Origin: Mercurialis annua
Taxonomy: Eukaryota; Streptophyta; Magnoliopsida; Malpighiales; Euphorbiaceae
Assembly: GCF_937616625.2 (NCBI RefSeq)
Contig: NC_065575.1
Location: 33,727,001-33,791,000, forward strand
DNA length: 64,000 nucleotides
Direction of reading: 5' to 3'
Position numbers and translations under genes: made by a program. Under the pieces are notes generated by a model. It was given only the letters and a program-made list of their open reading frames with translations. It searched no databases and was not told where the DNA came from. Below, piece by piece: positions 36,111 through 48,048 of the stretch (positions are counted from its first letter, which is position 1; each line of letters opens with the position of its first letter).

Positions 36111-36684
36111 CTCGATTACCCTAATCTTTAAATTGATATATCACCTAATATAATCAATCAAACGATAAAAATAATGGTTACCGTGATTCGCCACTAAAAT
36201 ACGTTCGATTCGAGGTATAGAACGTCGAAAACAGACGAGAAACGGAGATCGTACGCGAAAACGATGAACTGACGATGGTGAGAAAGAAGAAATGGGTTTG
36301 ATAGCTTCTGGATGTTTCATTCATAATCCTGATTCGTATATATAATTGGCTAATTTGCACTTTGATCCTGGAAACTTTCAAAAAGTTGCAATTTAGTCCA
36401 AAATTTATCCGCGTCCAAATTTTAAACAGTCTCCGATTGACTCAAACATTTTACCATAAATACTATAAAATATTTCGCGGGCTTTGGTGAAATAATTATT
36501 AATTCGGAATTTATATTTTATTTTATATTAAGTTTCTAAGCTTTTCTCTCAAGTCCGGCTAATATGCTTAATAAACATTACTCTAAATTCTAGGTATAAT
36601 TAAATTAAATCCATTTTAAATTAATTTATCGTAATTTACGACATGTGATACGACTTAATTATCTTAAAATATTCGGGTATTACA
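36081..36684 (-). mobile_element. Ty3/gypsy 5' LTR fragment of the outer block
   Basis: It ends GGGTATTACA at 36684 (TGTAATACCC on the minus strand), like the LTR start at 25240. Inner words resemble the matching part of that LTR ('cgaaaacgatgaactgacgatgg' style). The remainder of this LTR is missing beyond about 36110. Confidence 0.6.
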
Positions 36685-37706
36685 TAGACCCAGCAACAAA
36701 AGCTAAATGTAGACCCAACACACAAACCGGTGAAATAGAAAAAAAGAGCTTTTGCGGTTGATAGGCAAATAGCTATCAGAGCTGAGGTACACAAATTATT
36801 GGCCGCTGGCTTCATCAGAAGTGTATATTACCCAAAATGGTTGTCGAATGTGGTGCTCATAAGAAAATCAATGGGGAAGTGAAGACTATGTATAGATTTC
36901 ACAGATCTTAACCGGGCATGCCCTAGAGACAGCTACCCTCTACCGAACATCGATCAGCTAGTCGACTCAACCAATGGCTACGAAGTCTACTCATTCATAG
37001 ACGCATCCCAAGGATACCACCGGATACCGATACACAAAGATGATGAAGAAAAAACAAGTTTCATAACCGATGGTGGAACCTACTGCTACAAGCAAATGCC
37101 CTTTGGCCTGAAAAATGCCGAAGCAACATACCAACTATTGATGAATTTCGTATTTAAAGACCTGATCGGTCGGAACATGGAAGTTTATGTTGATGCATCA
37201 TCGTCAAGTTCAAAAAGATATAAGACCACGCAAAAGACCTGGAAGAAGTGTTAGCAAAGCTCAAAAATATAAACTCAAGTTGAACCCTGATAAGTGCGCC
37301 TTTGATGTACCGGTAGGAAAGTTCCTGGGCTACCTCATCTCCTAGAAAGGCATTGAAGTGAATCCAAAAAAAAAAACTATCATAGACATGAAGACACCCA
37401 AGACAGCCAAAGAGGTTTAGAAACTGAATGGAAGAATCACTGCTCTCGGACGGTTTGTGTCAAATTCGGCAAAACGACGTCTCTCATTCTTCAAAATTTT
37501 AAGAAACGTAAAACACTTCGAGTGCAACGAAGAATGCCAAAAATATTTTGAGGAGCTCAAAAAATTCTTATGCTCACCACCCCTGCTTGATCAGCCCAAA
37601 GCAGGAGAAATCCTATACTTATACCCAAGTGTCACCAACGAAACAATGGCATCAGCGCTAGTCAAAGAAGAAGAAGGAGAGCAAAAATCGGTATACTACA
37701 CCAGTA
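36685..37706 (+). pseudogene. Tat-like Ty3/gypsy reverse transcriptase and RNase H start
   Basis: Continuation of the polyprotein from 1860. RT motifs in one frame: FTDLNRACPRDSYPLPNID, YSFIDASQGYHRI, KTSFITDGGTYCYKQMPFGL, then EVYVDASS where the catalytic box should read YVDD. There is one in-frame stop (TGA in place of an expected Trp codon) near 36880, and frameshifts follow. 37440-37706 reads ITALGRFVSNSAKRRLSFF and the start of RNase H. It is cut at about 37707 by Harbinger sequence. Confidence 0.85.
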
Positions 37707-37710
37707 ATAA

Positions 37711-38522
37711 TAAAAATATAATTATCTACAAATTCGCGAAATTAGAAAATCTCTCCCGTAAATGCTCAATTAAATCATTACGGAGTGCAATGTGGGCATC
37801 TTTATTCATGATTTTTCTATGTTGAGCAAGAAACTGTTGGAACCGAACATGTTCATTTGTTTCCATTTCAACCACTGGTTCCGGTAATTTTGTCGCATTG
37901 GTTATCGATGCACTAAGATCACGTTCATCCTCGATTATGATATTGTGCATGATAATGCATGCAATCATTATATCATACAACACAAAACGTGTAGGTCCGG
38001 CAACAATTGCAAAACGTGATTGCAAAACGCCAAAAGCATGCTCCATATCTTTTCTACATGTCTCTTGTTTGGTTGCAATTTTTTTTTGGATCACGCAGAT
38101 CATGGATAGTTTGCAGAATAGTGCTCCATTATTATTGTTATTTGTAATTTTTTATATTATTTATTAAAATATGTTTTTTGTTAATTTCATATATATTATT
38201 AATTTATAATATATGCGGTTTTTTAATATTTAAAATTTTATTAGAAATCATATAAAAATATAATAATAAAGATATAAATTTTTAATGTTTGAATATATAA
38301 TGAGGACATAATTGTATAAATAGAAGTTAATGGGTTAAATTAGTAATTGGTAAACATAAAAAAGTATAAAATAGTTCTTATAGAGATGTGAATAGTAAAA
38401 CTCAACATGTAGAGTTTACTATTCAAAAACTCTAAAAAATTGAGTTTATAGAGTTGGATTGGAGTAGTTAAACTCTAAATGGTGGGATCCAACTCCTTTT
38501 TAGAGTGGGGTTGGAGATACCC
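37711..38522 (-). mobile_element. PIF/Harbinger remnant with transposase C-terminus
   Basis: The minus-strand frame 38103-37726 reads KDMEHAFGVLQSRFAIVAGP and IMIACIIMHNIIIEDERD, the conserved C-terminal part of plant PIF/Harbinger (HARBI1-like) transposases. The N-terminal catalytic part is missing. The right end, inverted, is GGTATCTCCAACCCCACTC followed outside by TAA. The left end is lost at the gypsy junction. Related to the derivative at 14528-15430. Confidence 0.8.
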
Positions 38523-38525
38523 TAA

Positions 38526-39752
38526 CACACGATACTAATTCTCAGTTATTTTTTCAGAATTAAATTATTTCAAACACAAAATATAGTGAAAAAATAAGTA
38601 CAAAATTTTATAATAACTAAAATGATAAAACAATTATAAAAATAAAATCGAAATTACCTTCCATTAATGATAAAAAATTTGATTGTCAATTTTTTATTTT
38701 TTAATGATAGCTAATAATATAAAACTAAAACCAAATACTGGTTATCAAGGTGTTTTTCGTTTGAAAGAATATAATTTATGTGTTAGTGTATTACAAATTA
38801 AGAGTTCTGCAATCTATATCCTGTACATTAATTCGAAAGCACACAGTTTCTGTAAAATGTCACATTATGATCTCAAAAAGTTCTCATTACTCATAAACTT
38901 CTAACTTGCACTCTAATATTAGAAAACGGTCAATTACATTCTATTTCGTATATTCAATATAAAATTGCACTTTAAAACATTATTCTCTTTCCACTTGAAA
39001 AACATTTAAAATAAATCTTTCGATTTAACATATATTCCAAAAACAATTTGATGTAATAAATACAACAAACACTTCTTCTTCTCTATAAACTCCAAAAAAA
39101 AAATATCTAACACGTATCAATTGTATTAATTTGGTTAAACAAACAACTTCGAATCCGCCGCCTTCTTTTCCAGACCCTTCACCAATTTGAAGCTGCCGCC
39201 TCTCGTCTTTCGAAGCAAGGTCTATTTGTTTTCCTCACTTCCATGAGGAAGGCAAGGGTCTTCTCGTCTTCCATGACGAGCAGGTATCCTTTTCTGACTT
39301 GAAAGATGAGCGGTGGCGGGTCCGAGGAAGGCGGTGGCGAATTTATAGTCGGAGGCGTTAACTTCTTGGTTTTTAATTTATTAATTTTTTAGTAAAAATA
39401 AAAAAAATTATTATATATTTAATTAAAATCTTTACTTGTGATTTATTTGAATTTTAAAAAAATAATAGACTTTTTTGAATTTGTCCTAGTAGAAAAGAAT
39501 ATGAAATTGTTTTTATATTTAATTGTTTTGAATGTTTTCATTCTTATAGTAATAAAATCGTTAAGGATTTTCAATTTATGATAGAATTTGTTAGTGAAGT
39601 ATTTCCCTAAAGCCATATTTAAATAAAAAATTGTATAGATTAATCATAAAGGTAAAAGAGATGTATGTTTTATTTGAAATAAGTGATCATTAACTGAGTG
39701 TTTATTTGTTATGTATTGTCTGTATCTACTTTTGGAGGAATATATTCTTAAG
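38526..39752. other. Unassigned sequence with a MULE-like core
   Basis: 38900-39550 has the layout of the window's MULEs: AT-rich arms around a core (39140-39340) with self-complementary TCTTCCATGACGAGC and GAGGAAGGC words, but no end or target duplication could be fixed. The rest is featureless. Confidence 0.4.
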
Positions 39753-41186
39753 TGTTAAGAATATGAGAGATAAATTCGTCTATACAAGAGATTTAAATAA
39801 TTTTTCACGATTGATGAGGTCCTACGAATCAGGCATCGCATTATCCCAAAAAGATTGCACCTTTGTTTATTTTCCTGATTAGTAAAGAGTTACTAATGAG
39901 TGAAGTTAGTGAGTCTTATGCGACTCGATGGAGATCGAAATAAATATGTGGAACACTTATATGATAAGTTGGTTCAAACAATTGACGTTAGATAATGTTT
40001 ACATGTAATTTCACTTAAGTCAACATAACATTATCTAGGTTACAATAGTACATATAACCCTTACACTTGTGGTGATACTTATCTCGTGTATGGGTGGTTG
40101 AAGTTTGATACTTCTTATCTCTAGATCTTTCATGATCTAGGGTCACAAAATGTATTGGCTTTATTTAGTCATATACAGAGATCAGTGATCAGCCCAAAGA
40201 GAATTCATTACCTCGGGTGAAAGCGAGGATAAGATTCTATGTCGTCTAAGTTGTTCTTGATAGAATATCTTTTTGGCCAATGTAATAAGATTATGGAATA
40301 CTAAGAAAATAATTTCTAAGTATTTAATCTTATTCGATCAAGAATTAGAACTTGAGATGTTTTATATGATCGAGACATTAAGAGTTTGACTAACCATGAC
40401 TCTTGTCGAGATCAAAATATAATAGAATGGAGGGATTCTAGTGCACGGTAATTGTAACGGTAAAGTTCATCGAATACATTAAGTATTTCATATGTATCAA
40501 AGAGCTATGATATGGAGTTGGACGTCACTCATAGTTTATGAGAATTAGTACGGTTAGGGATTACCGAACTAATAAGATATTAAGTGTTAATATCGGTTCT
40601 CATTGCCATATAGAAATGTATCTAGTAAGTAAACATATTCCTAGTTATGAGACCTTGATTGACTTATATTAAATCAGTTAAGTGGACCAATTTATTTTAT
40701 AGAAATGATTTTATTTTGAAACAAGCCGTTCCGGAAAATCGTTTTAAGATGAAGTTTATAAATTACGAGAAAGGTATTACTTAGATGAAATATAACTTCA
40801 AGGAGATAATTGGTAATTGTTACTAATTTTAAGGACCATAGTGTAATTTAGACAAAATTGATTGAATAGCCTTTTAATAAGATAAAAGAACTAACGTTGA
40901 TAATTATTTATATGATAAATAATTTTATTTAATAAATATTTTAACATTAATTAATTAAATAATACTCCCTCTGTCCCACTGTAATTGACAAAATATGGAG
41001 TTTTTGGAGTCCCATTCTAATTGACAAAACTAACATAACTATAATTTTCCCTCTTTTATGGAAAAATGATGAATATTTAATGAAAATTTGACTAATATAC
41101 TAGGGTTAATGACGTTTTTATTTAGAAAATTAAGAAAATTTCTTAAATTATCCCATAATTAGCGTTTTTTCTTAATTTATGCCATT

Positions 41187-41428
41187 CAGACCGCGGAACA
41201 CTTAAGCGGTTTGGAGTAAACCGCGGAAGTGTTCCGCGGTCTGCAGACGTGGCTCCATCTGAACGCAGGTAGAGCCACGTCAGCGTAAACCGCGGAACAC
41301 TTCCGCGGTTTACAGAGGGAATTTATTCCCTCTGTCAGGGAATAAATTCCCTGGCTGAGAAGTTGGCTGCCAGGCAATAAATTCCCTGACTGAGTAGTTG
41401 TAGACCGCGGAACATTTCTGCGGTCTAC
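41187..41428. repeat. Left-end palindromes of the MULE
   Basis: 29-nt units: 41216-41244, 41285-41313 (perfect arms GTAAACCGCGGAA/TTCCGCGGTTTAC) and 41400-41428 (GTAGACCGCGG...), plus a decayed unit from 41187. Further palindromes lie between them: GACGTGGCTC/GAGCCACGTC (about 41247-41282) and AGGGAATTTATTCCCT. Likely transposase recognition or terminal repeat structure (inference). Confidence 0.85.
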
Positions 41429-42305
41429 AACTACTATATAAGGGGGAATCCGTTCCCCCTTATCTCTACCCAAATGTTAGAAAGAAAATAATTTTAGAGA
41501 GATAGAGATAGAGAGAGAGAAAAAATTGTTAGAGAGATAGAGAGAGAAAAATTTATTAAATCGGGGAATTATTGTGGAGAAGATTTTGCGGAGTCGGTTT
41601 TCGTGGTGGAATATTATTTTTCGTGGCGGAATATTATTTTTTGGCGTAGAATATTAATTTTTGGCGGAATTATCGGGTGAGTCTTTTAAATTTATGTTAT
41701 TTTTAATTATTGAATGTAGTTAGATTTAAATGATGTTTGAAATGTAATTAGATTAAAATAGTGTTTGAAATGTAGTTAGTTAAATAAATATAGTTAGATT
41801 TAGTTAATTTTTTAAAAAATATATATTATAAAATAAATTAGATTAATGTGTAAATAAAATTAGAATAATGTGTATAAAATTTATATAAATGTAAAATAGA
41901 GTAAATTAAAATTAGAAAATCGAATATATGAAATTTTTAGAATATTTTTATATTAGGTTGGAATTAGTGAAAATATTAAAATTTATGTTTTATATTATAT
42001 AAATAGATTTGATACTAAAAAATTAAATATAAAAATAGGTATTTGTTTTTAACAGTATTTAGAGAAAATATAATTTTTTTATAACTGTAGATTTGTGAAA
42101 AAAGTTAACATAAAATATTCGTATTTACATTTAAATCGGCTAATTATTAAAAATTTGAACTTGACATGTAGAATATTTGAATTATATTTTAAATGAGAGT
42201 AACCCTCTTTTTAATGAGCTGCCAGCCCTAAAAATGTAGTTAAAATTATATTTTTTTAATGTAGTAATGACGACAAATGAGCTGCCAGCCCTAAAAAATT
42301 ATTAG

Positions 42306-44899
42306 GATGGTACAATATTATCGACTCCGGGTGGAGTTGATTATGTTTCCGGTAAATCAGAATTGGTTGAGCTGACGAGTGTAGTGAATTTTGCACAACT
42401 ACAAGTCGTAATTAGAAGGATAATTGGGCTGAAGGATGGTGACGAGATAGTGAAGATTTATCTACGAGTGCCTCGGTTCGATGAACATGGAATATTTCAA
42501 AAATATGATGGTTTTCCTATGGAGACAGATGTTCATATGCAAGCAATGTGGCGTAATGTTTCGCGGACGCCACAAATGAGGGTACTTGCGTTTTATATTG
42601 TGTACAATCCGTTATCTCAAGTACGTGCGGATGGAGACGACTGTGCGGATGTAGACGACTGTGCGGATGTAGACGACTGTGCGGATGTAGACGACTGTGC
42701 GGATGTAGACGATGGTGATGATTTTAGTGATGAAGATGAGGAGGAAGAACACTTCTACGGGGCCGTTGCTGATGACAACGAGGATGATGATGATGATGAT
42801 GACATTGGTGGTGAGAATGGAGATGGCACCCATGGTGAGAATGTCGGTGGTGGGTCGGAACAAAATACAGATCATTTTGAGTCGCGCCTTCCTCATGAGT
42901 ACACGCATCAGAATGTTGACGACATGTGTGTCAATATGAATCTGTGGCCTAAAGAAAATGCAATATGGGAAGCAGGAAAAGAGTTTGAATTGTGGATGAT
43001 TTTTAGTTTGAGGTATGCTGTCCAGACATGCGCGGCGAGTTATCACATCGCAGCTAATAAAGAATACAAGAGCAGTCAGACAACTGGTAAAACAATAGTT
43101 CTTGTGTGTGTGAACAATGACACTTGCAATTGGAGGTTGCGTGCGTCGCTTTTAAAAGGAGAGACAGACTGGATGATAACAAGATATAACGGCCCCCACC
43201 AATGCAGCGGCCAATCAATGAACCAAGACCATTGCAATTTAAGAGCGCGACAGATAGCTGAACACATCGACACGCAATTTCATCTGCAACGTGACATTAG
43301 GATTAAAACGCTTCAAGAGGGCATTTTTCAAAAATTGCAAGTTAGGCCCGGATACAAAAAAACATGGTATGCCAAGGAAAAGGCCATTGCAAACAGGTTC
43401 GGACAATGGGACGACTCTTTCAAGGAGATTTGCAATTTTATGACGAATGTCACCGTTGCTAATCCCAGGACAGTCTGGCATGCTACCGGTAATTTTTTAA
43501 AAATTTCGAGTATTAAAAATATGTTCGATTTAATAATTACTAATAACGGTGTATGCACAGGTACACCAATTGAAAACAATCCATAATTCAGAACTTTCAA
43601 GCATATGTTTTGGACTTACGAGCCAGTGGTGAAGGGTTTTCAGTATTGCAAGCCTGTGGTGTACATCGACGGCACCCACACATATGGAAAATACGAAATG
43701 ACTTTGCTGATTGCTTCTGCAATTGAAGGGAACAATCACATCATGCCGATAGCTTTTGCCATTGTGAAGTCGGAAACTGCCGCATCCTGGAGGTATTTCA
43801 TGAGGATGTTGAAGAGGTATGTTTTGGGTGAGCGAAAGGTGTGTATCATATCTGATCGCGGCTCCGGTATTATGAGTGCCATGGAGGGGCCTGAGTGGGC
43901 GGGTGATACCCACAAGTGGTGTATTAGACACCTAGTGAGCAACTTCCACAACGCCTTCAAGAAAAAATATCTCAAAAAGCTTGCTGAAAAAGCTGGTAAT
44001 TTTCTTGTCATTTAATATAATACATAAATTTTTGGTTGATGGGAAAATATTGACGGTTTAATCGACGTGTAGGACGCGCATACCAAGAGCATAAAAGAGA
44101 TCGGTACATGTCATTGATAGAGGCGGATTCACCTGAGGGTTATGCGTATCTTGACCGCCTTGATGTTAGAAAATGGAGCATGAGTGGCGACACGTCTGGA
44201 ATGCGGCATGGTGTGATGACAACAAACTACGCTGAGTCGGTCAACGCGATGTTAAAGAACATTCGGGGGCTCCCTATCACAGCCATGTTGGAAGCAATAT
44301 TTAACAAGGTCAACTCCGTATTCATTAAGCATGTGAACGACTACAAAATGTGGTTGGCATCCGGTTTCATGTGGACTCCAGTCTGTGCACACATAATTGA
44401 GACTTGGGAAAATAAGTCAAAGACTCATACGGCTTCACAGTTCAACGTGGCACAGAAGGTATTCAATGTCTTGACCCAGTGCGACAATGTAAGACAAAAG
44501 GGTGGCAATACACAGCAAGTTCGTCTACTGGACGGGACATGCACCTGTGGAAAATTTCAACAGTGGAAAATTCCGTGCTCCCATGCGATAGCTGCCTGCA
44601 ACCAATACGGAGAGAACTACCGTGACTACATTTCATGGTATTACAAATGCGAGTATGGAATCTTAGCATGGAGCTCTGTTTCATTTGAACCCTTATGGAA
44701 TCGAAATCGTTGGATCAATTCCACTGAAATTTCATTTGTTCCTAACAGACAGTGGATGAGGAAGAAGGGTAGGCCGGTTGAGAGTAGGCGTAGGAATGAA
44801 ATGGACCAGACATTTAGGGACAGGCGGAATAGCAACTACTGTAGAAGATGTCTTACATATGGTCATAACCTTAGTTCATGTCCTTTTAGAGTTCAGTGA
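42306..44899 (+). pseudogene. MuDR-type MULE transposase, one nonsense codon
   Basis: Exons 42306-43488, 43561-43995 and 44073-44899 join in one frame (814 codons); an upstream start exon was not identified. Order: N-terminal region of MULE type, acidic repeat at about residues 108-150, MULE catalytic domain with Asp in VYIDGTHTYGKYEM (about 431) and IISDRGSG (about 493) and a Glu candidate in NYAESVNA (about 594), SWIM zinc finger CTCGKFQQWKIPCSH (about 696-710), CCHC knuckle CRRCLTYGHNLSSC near the end. In-frame TAA at 43585-43587 falls just before the catalytic domain, most simply a CAA to TAA change. It would cut and paste the MULE and its deletion derivatives. With the stop it should be inactive unless the reading frame is rescued. 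Confidence 0.85.
42625..42711 (+). repeat. 18-bp tandem repeat in the transposase gene
   Basis: About four and a half copies of GACGACTGTGCGGATGTA, coding for the hexapeptide DDCADV. The copies are nearly identical, so the expansion is recent. An acidic run follows. Confidence 0.95.
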
Positions 44900-45163
44900 T
44901 GTGAGAATTTCTGTTTCCATTTATCATGTACTAAGGATGTTGTAATTCCATTTGTGTTCTATTAAAATTGAAAATCTGGCAGCTCATTCTATTTTGTGTT
45001 TGTTTAGTTATTTAGTTTAAATAACAAACTCTTGTAACACTTTTACTTGACCGTTTAATTGATGAAGTTATTTTTATTTAATTGTTTCATATTATTTGTG
45101 AACAAGTGTTTGATATTATTATGATTTAATTGTTTAATAATTTGTATTGAACAAATTGCAGCC

Positions 45164-47742
45164 ATGGCAGCTGCTCACGATCACATGCAGCCGGGTCCTG
45201 AAAGACCGGCGCTACTTTTTTTACAGCATGACCATATCTCTCAGGATGTCTGGGATGGCACGGTAACTTACGTTTGCATCTTATTTTTTGTCAACATTTA
45301 CGTTTGCAACTTAATTAAATTTTTGAACTAACTTAATGTTTATTTTTTTCAGGGATCTGACGAGGGATTTCTGTCACGCACTAGCTGTACGACTAGAAGG
45401 AGCGCTGTTCTGCCGTTCGCTAGGTTGGACCACCGTATTCGGTCGATGATCGAGCCTACTGGATTTGCAGGCTGTTTTGCTATGCGTCACTACAGCGTCG
45501 ACATGCAGCTGATCACAGCCCTTGTGGAGAGGTGGAGGCCGGAGACCCACACTTTTCACTTACCCGGCGGAGAGTGCACGGTTACACTACAGGACGTGGC
45601 CATTCAGACCGGACTACCAGTAGACGGTCATGCTGTTACAGAAGGTATTGTACATGATTGGGCTGCAGTGGCAGAGAGGGTTTTGGGGATTCCTGCGGGC
45701 AGATATCCTAAAAAGCCTGCAAATTCCACAGTCCGGACTTCTTGGATCCTAGAAAGTCTCCCCGACTTCGGTGCGTTACCAGACCAGGCGACTGACGAGC
45801 TTGTCCATCGGTACACACGGGCGTATCTCTTGCTCGCTGTCACAGGATTGTGCTTCACTGACCTCGGTAGTGGGAAGACTTCGTTACGGATTCTTCCACT
45901 TTTAGAGGACTTGGCGGCAGTTCGGACCTACAGCTGGGGATCGGCGACACTGGCTTACTTATATCACGAGCTTTTCTCATGTTCGTTGCGGTCTGCAAAT
46001 CGCCGCAACATGGGCGGGCCGTTGTGGATACTGCAGTTGTGGGCATTGGACCGACTTAGAGTTATTGCTCCCGCTCTTGCCGATCCCACTATTTCACCAC
46101 ATCTACCACTGGGCGACAGGTGTGTTTTACTGTTATTTAATATTTTTTAATTTTATTCTATTTCTTAAATATTGACGGATTAATGTGTTGTTGTTCTTGA
46201 ATAACAAATGGGGAGGCCGGAGAAACGCCAGCCGTGCGGCTCGACACTCGCTGCCTGACATCCGTGTTCGGCTTGACACATCTCGCTACGAAGATGTAAG
46301 AAATTATGTTTCGGTTTTATTATCTCGTATGTTAAATAGCTCATTGTGGGAATGTTTTAATACTAAATGTCTTATATTTTATACATGCAGTTTATCTGGC
46401 AGCCGTACACTGATGATATGCTGGACACTATCCCAGCGTATTGTTTAGATGGGCGCGCTTTTTGGCGGGCCATGGTTCCACTTATTTATTTTCATATTGT
46501 GGAGTGGCACCAGGCAGACAGAGTTCTGCATCAGTTCGGATTGCAACAGGGTATTCCAGACGTCCCACTTCAGGACCACTCACTACACTCCCTTACCCTG
46601 AAGAGCAGCTCATCTTGGATCCAGACACACTCTCACTACATTCGTGTGTGGGACGACCGGCTCCGGTTTGTAATTTCAGGACAGCCCCTCCAGGATCCAC
46701 CTCATTATCATTCCGAGTATATGGATTGGTTTCGGTATGTCACGCGTCGCTGGATCACACGACAAGGCGCTGAGCTCGGAGCACAGGTATTTTTTTTAAA
46801 TTATATGTTTTTCAATTAATTAATCAATAAATTGTGGGTTAATTTCCTACTTTTTTTAACGTATTATATCTTTATTTGCAGGCCGATTTTGTGGAGCGTG
46901 TACGTAGGGATGCTCCTGTTGACACTGAGCTTTGGCGGTTCGCAGCCAGCACACAGAGAGGCACTAGAGAGGACCGCCGTGATGTTACATCGCCCCCTAT
47001 CGAGCCTTCTATACCGCCGCATCGACTACCAGTCATACCTGACGCGCCGATAGATCCGACTACACTGCGACATCGACGGCGAGAGCGGCGTCACCCCCCT
47101 GCACCGCCTCAGCGTCCGACCGATCCTATGCCTCCCCCAATGGTTTTTCATCCTTTCAGAGGGCATTACTATTACGCGGGGTCCAGCTCTGCACCGCCAC
47201 CCTTTTCATCGGGTCCTCCTTCTTCTTCTGGCCAGTTTTACGGGGATTCGGCACATCACTATTTTCAGGGGTCGTGTTCATATCCAGTGCCACCAGGACC
47301 TTCTTCGCCTTTTGTTCCACCGCCGCCTGCTTATGTACCACCTACGGTGCCTCCTTTTCAGGTGCAGTGGGATCAGCCTACACAGGGTACACAGGACTTT
47401 CCAGCTTCACAGGGACTTCCAGAGACACCTGGGACTACAGACTTTCTGTCATATGGTAGCAGTTGGTTAGGTCTAGACAGCATGGAGGCGATGATGTTCC
47501 GCCAACAAGAAGAATTTGTTACCCCGCCACCAGCAACGACGAGTACGGCCATTCCCCAGGACCAGCAGGGTGACGACGGAGCCGACGACGAGGACGCCGA
47601 TGCAGGAGAGGGAGATGGTGATGGTCGCCCAGGTCGACGTTACCTCACCATCAGTACAGGCCGTCGGGCAAACCGTAACAGAAACAACTTGCGCTCGAAC
47701 CTCCCGGTCACTAGCAGATATGACGATAGGACTCCTAGGTGA
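45164..47742 (+). pseudogene. Plant mobile domain (PMD) protein of the MULE
   Basis: Exons 45164-45262, 45353-46119, 46208-46295, 46391-46786 and 46882-47742 give a continuous frame of 736 residues. Residues about 60-400 match the plant mobile domain (MAIN/MAIL-like): LITALVERWRPETHTFHLP, GECTVTLQDVAIQTGLPVDG, FIWQPYTDDM and VPLIYFHIVEWH. The C-terminal third is Pro-rich, then acidic, then basic (GRRYLTISTGRRANRNR). Host relatives act in the nucleus in silencing and meristem maintenance; the role in the transposon is unknown. The other splice sites are canonical, but the acceptor at 46206-46207 reads AA in place of AG, while the exon phase fits exactly there; the next AG (46214-46215) shifts the frame. 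So this copy is probably disabled. Confidence 0.85.
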
Positions 47743-48048
47743 TTTCTTTTTTGTACTTTGTACATTATTATCTGATGTAGTAATTTTTAGTTTATTAAAT
47801 ATGTTATTGTTATAAAGTATAAATTATATTTGAATATTTGTTAATATAATTATTTTGTAGTATTTTATAAATTTATTTTTGTAGAATGTTAAAAAAATTA
47901 ACTAATTCAAACGTTTTAAATTTAAAAAATTCAACAATTAAAACGTATAATTTTTTTAACCAAAGATTTTTTCATTTTCAAATAAATAAAATATATTAAT
48001 ATAATTTTTTTTTAAAATGATTGGGATTTCTCCCAATCAGTGCAGCCA

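Larger units (their letters stand above)
1861..36684 (-). mobile_element. 34.8-kb nested block delimited by gypsy LTR ends and a TAGAC target duplication
   Basis: The left edge starts TGTCACGAC and the right edge ends GGGTATTACA. These are the reverse complements of the 3' and 5' ends of the gypsy LTR family seen elsewhere in the window. TAGAC occurs immediately outside both ends (1856-1860 and 36685-36689). The Tat-like polyprotein is continuous when the block and one TAGAC are removed. The simplest reading is one minus-strand LTR retrotransposon insertion that later took many nested insertions and deletions. Its own 5' LTR survives only as a fragment (36081-36684) and its coding body was not identified. 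Confidence 0.7.

Noticed and set aside
42612..43046. Minus-strand frame of 144 codons
   Set aside because: Shadow of the acidic part of the transposase gene; the plus frame has family motifs and spliced continuation.
47156..47341. Minus-strand frame
   Set aside because: Shadow of the PMD gene's proline-rich exon.
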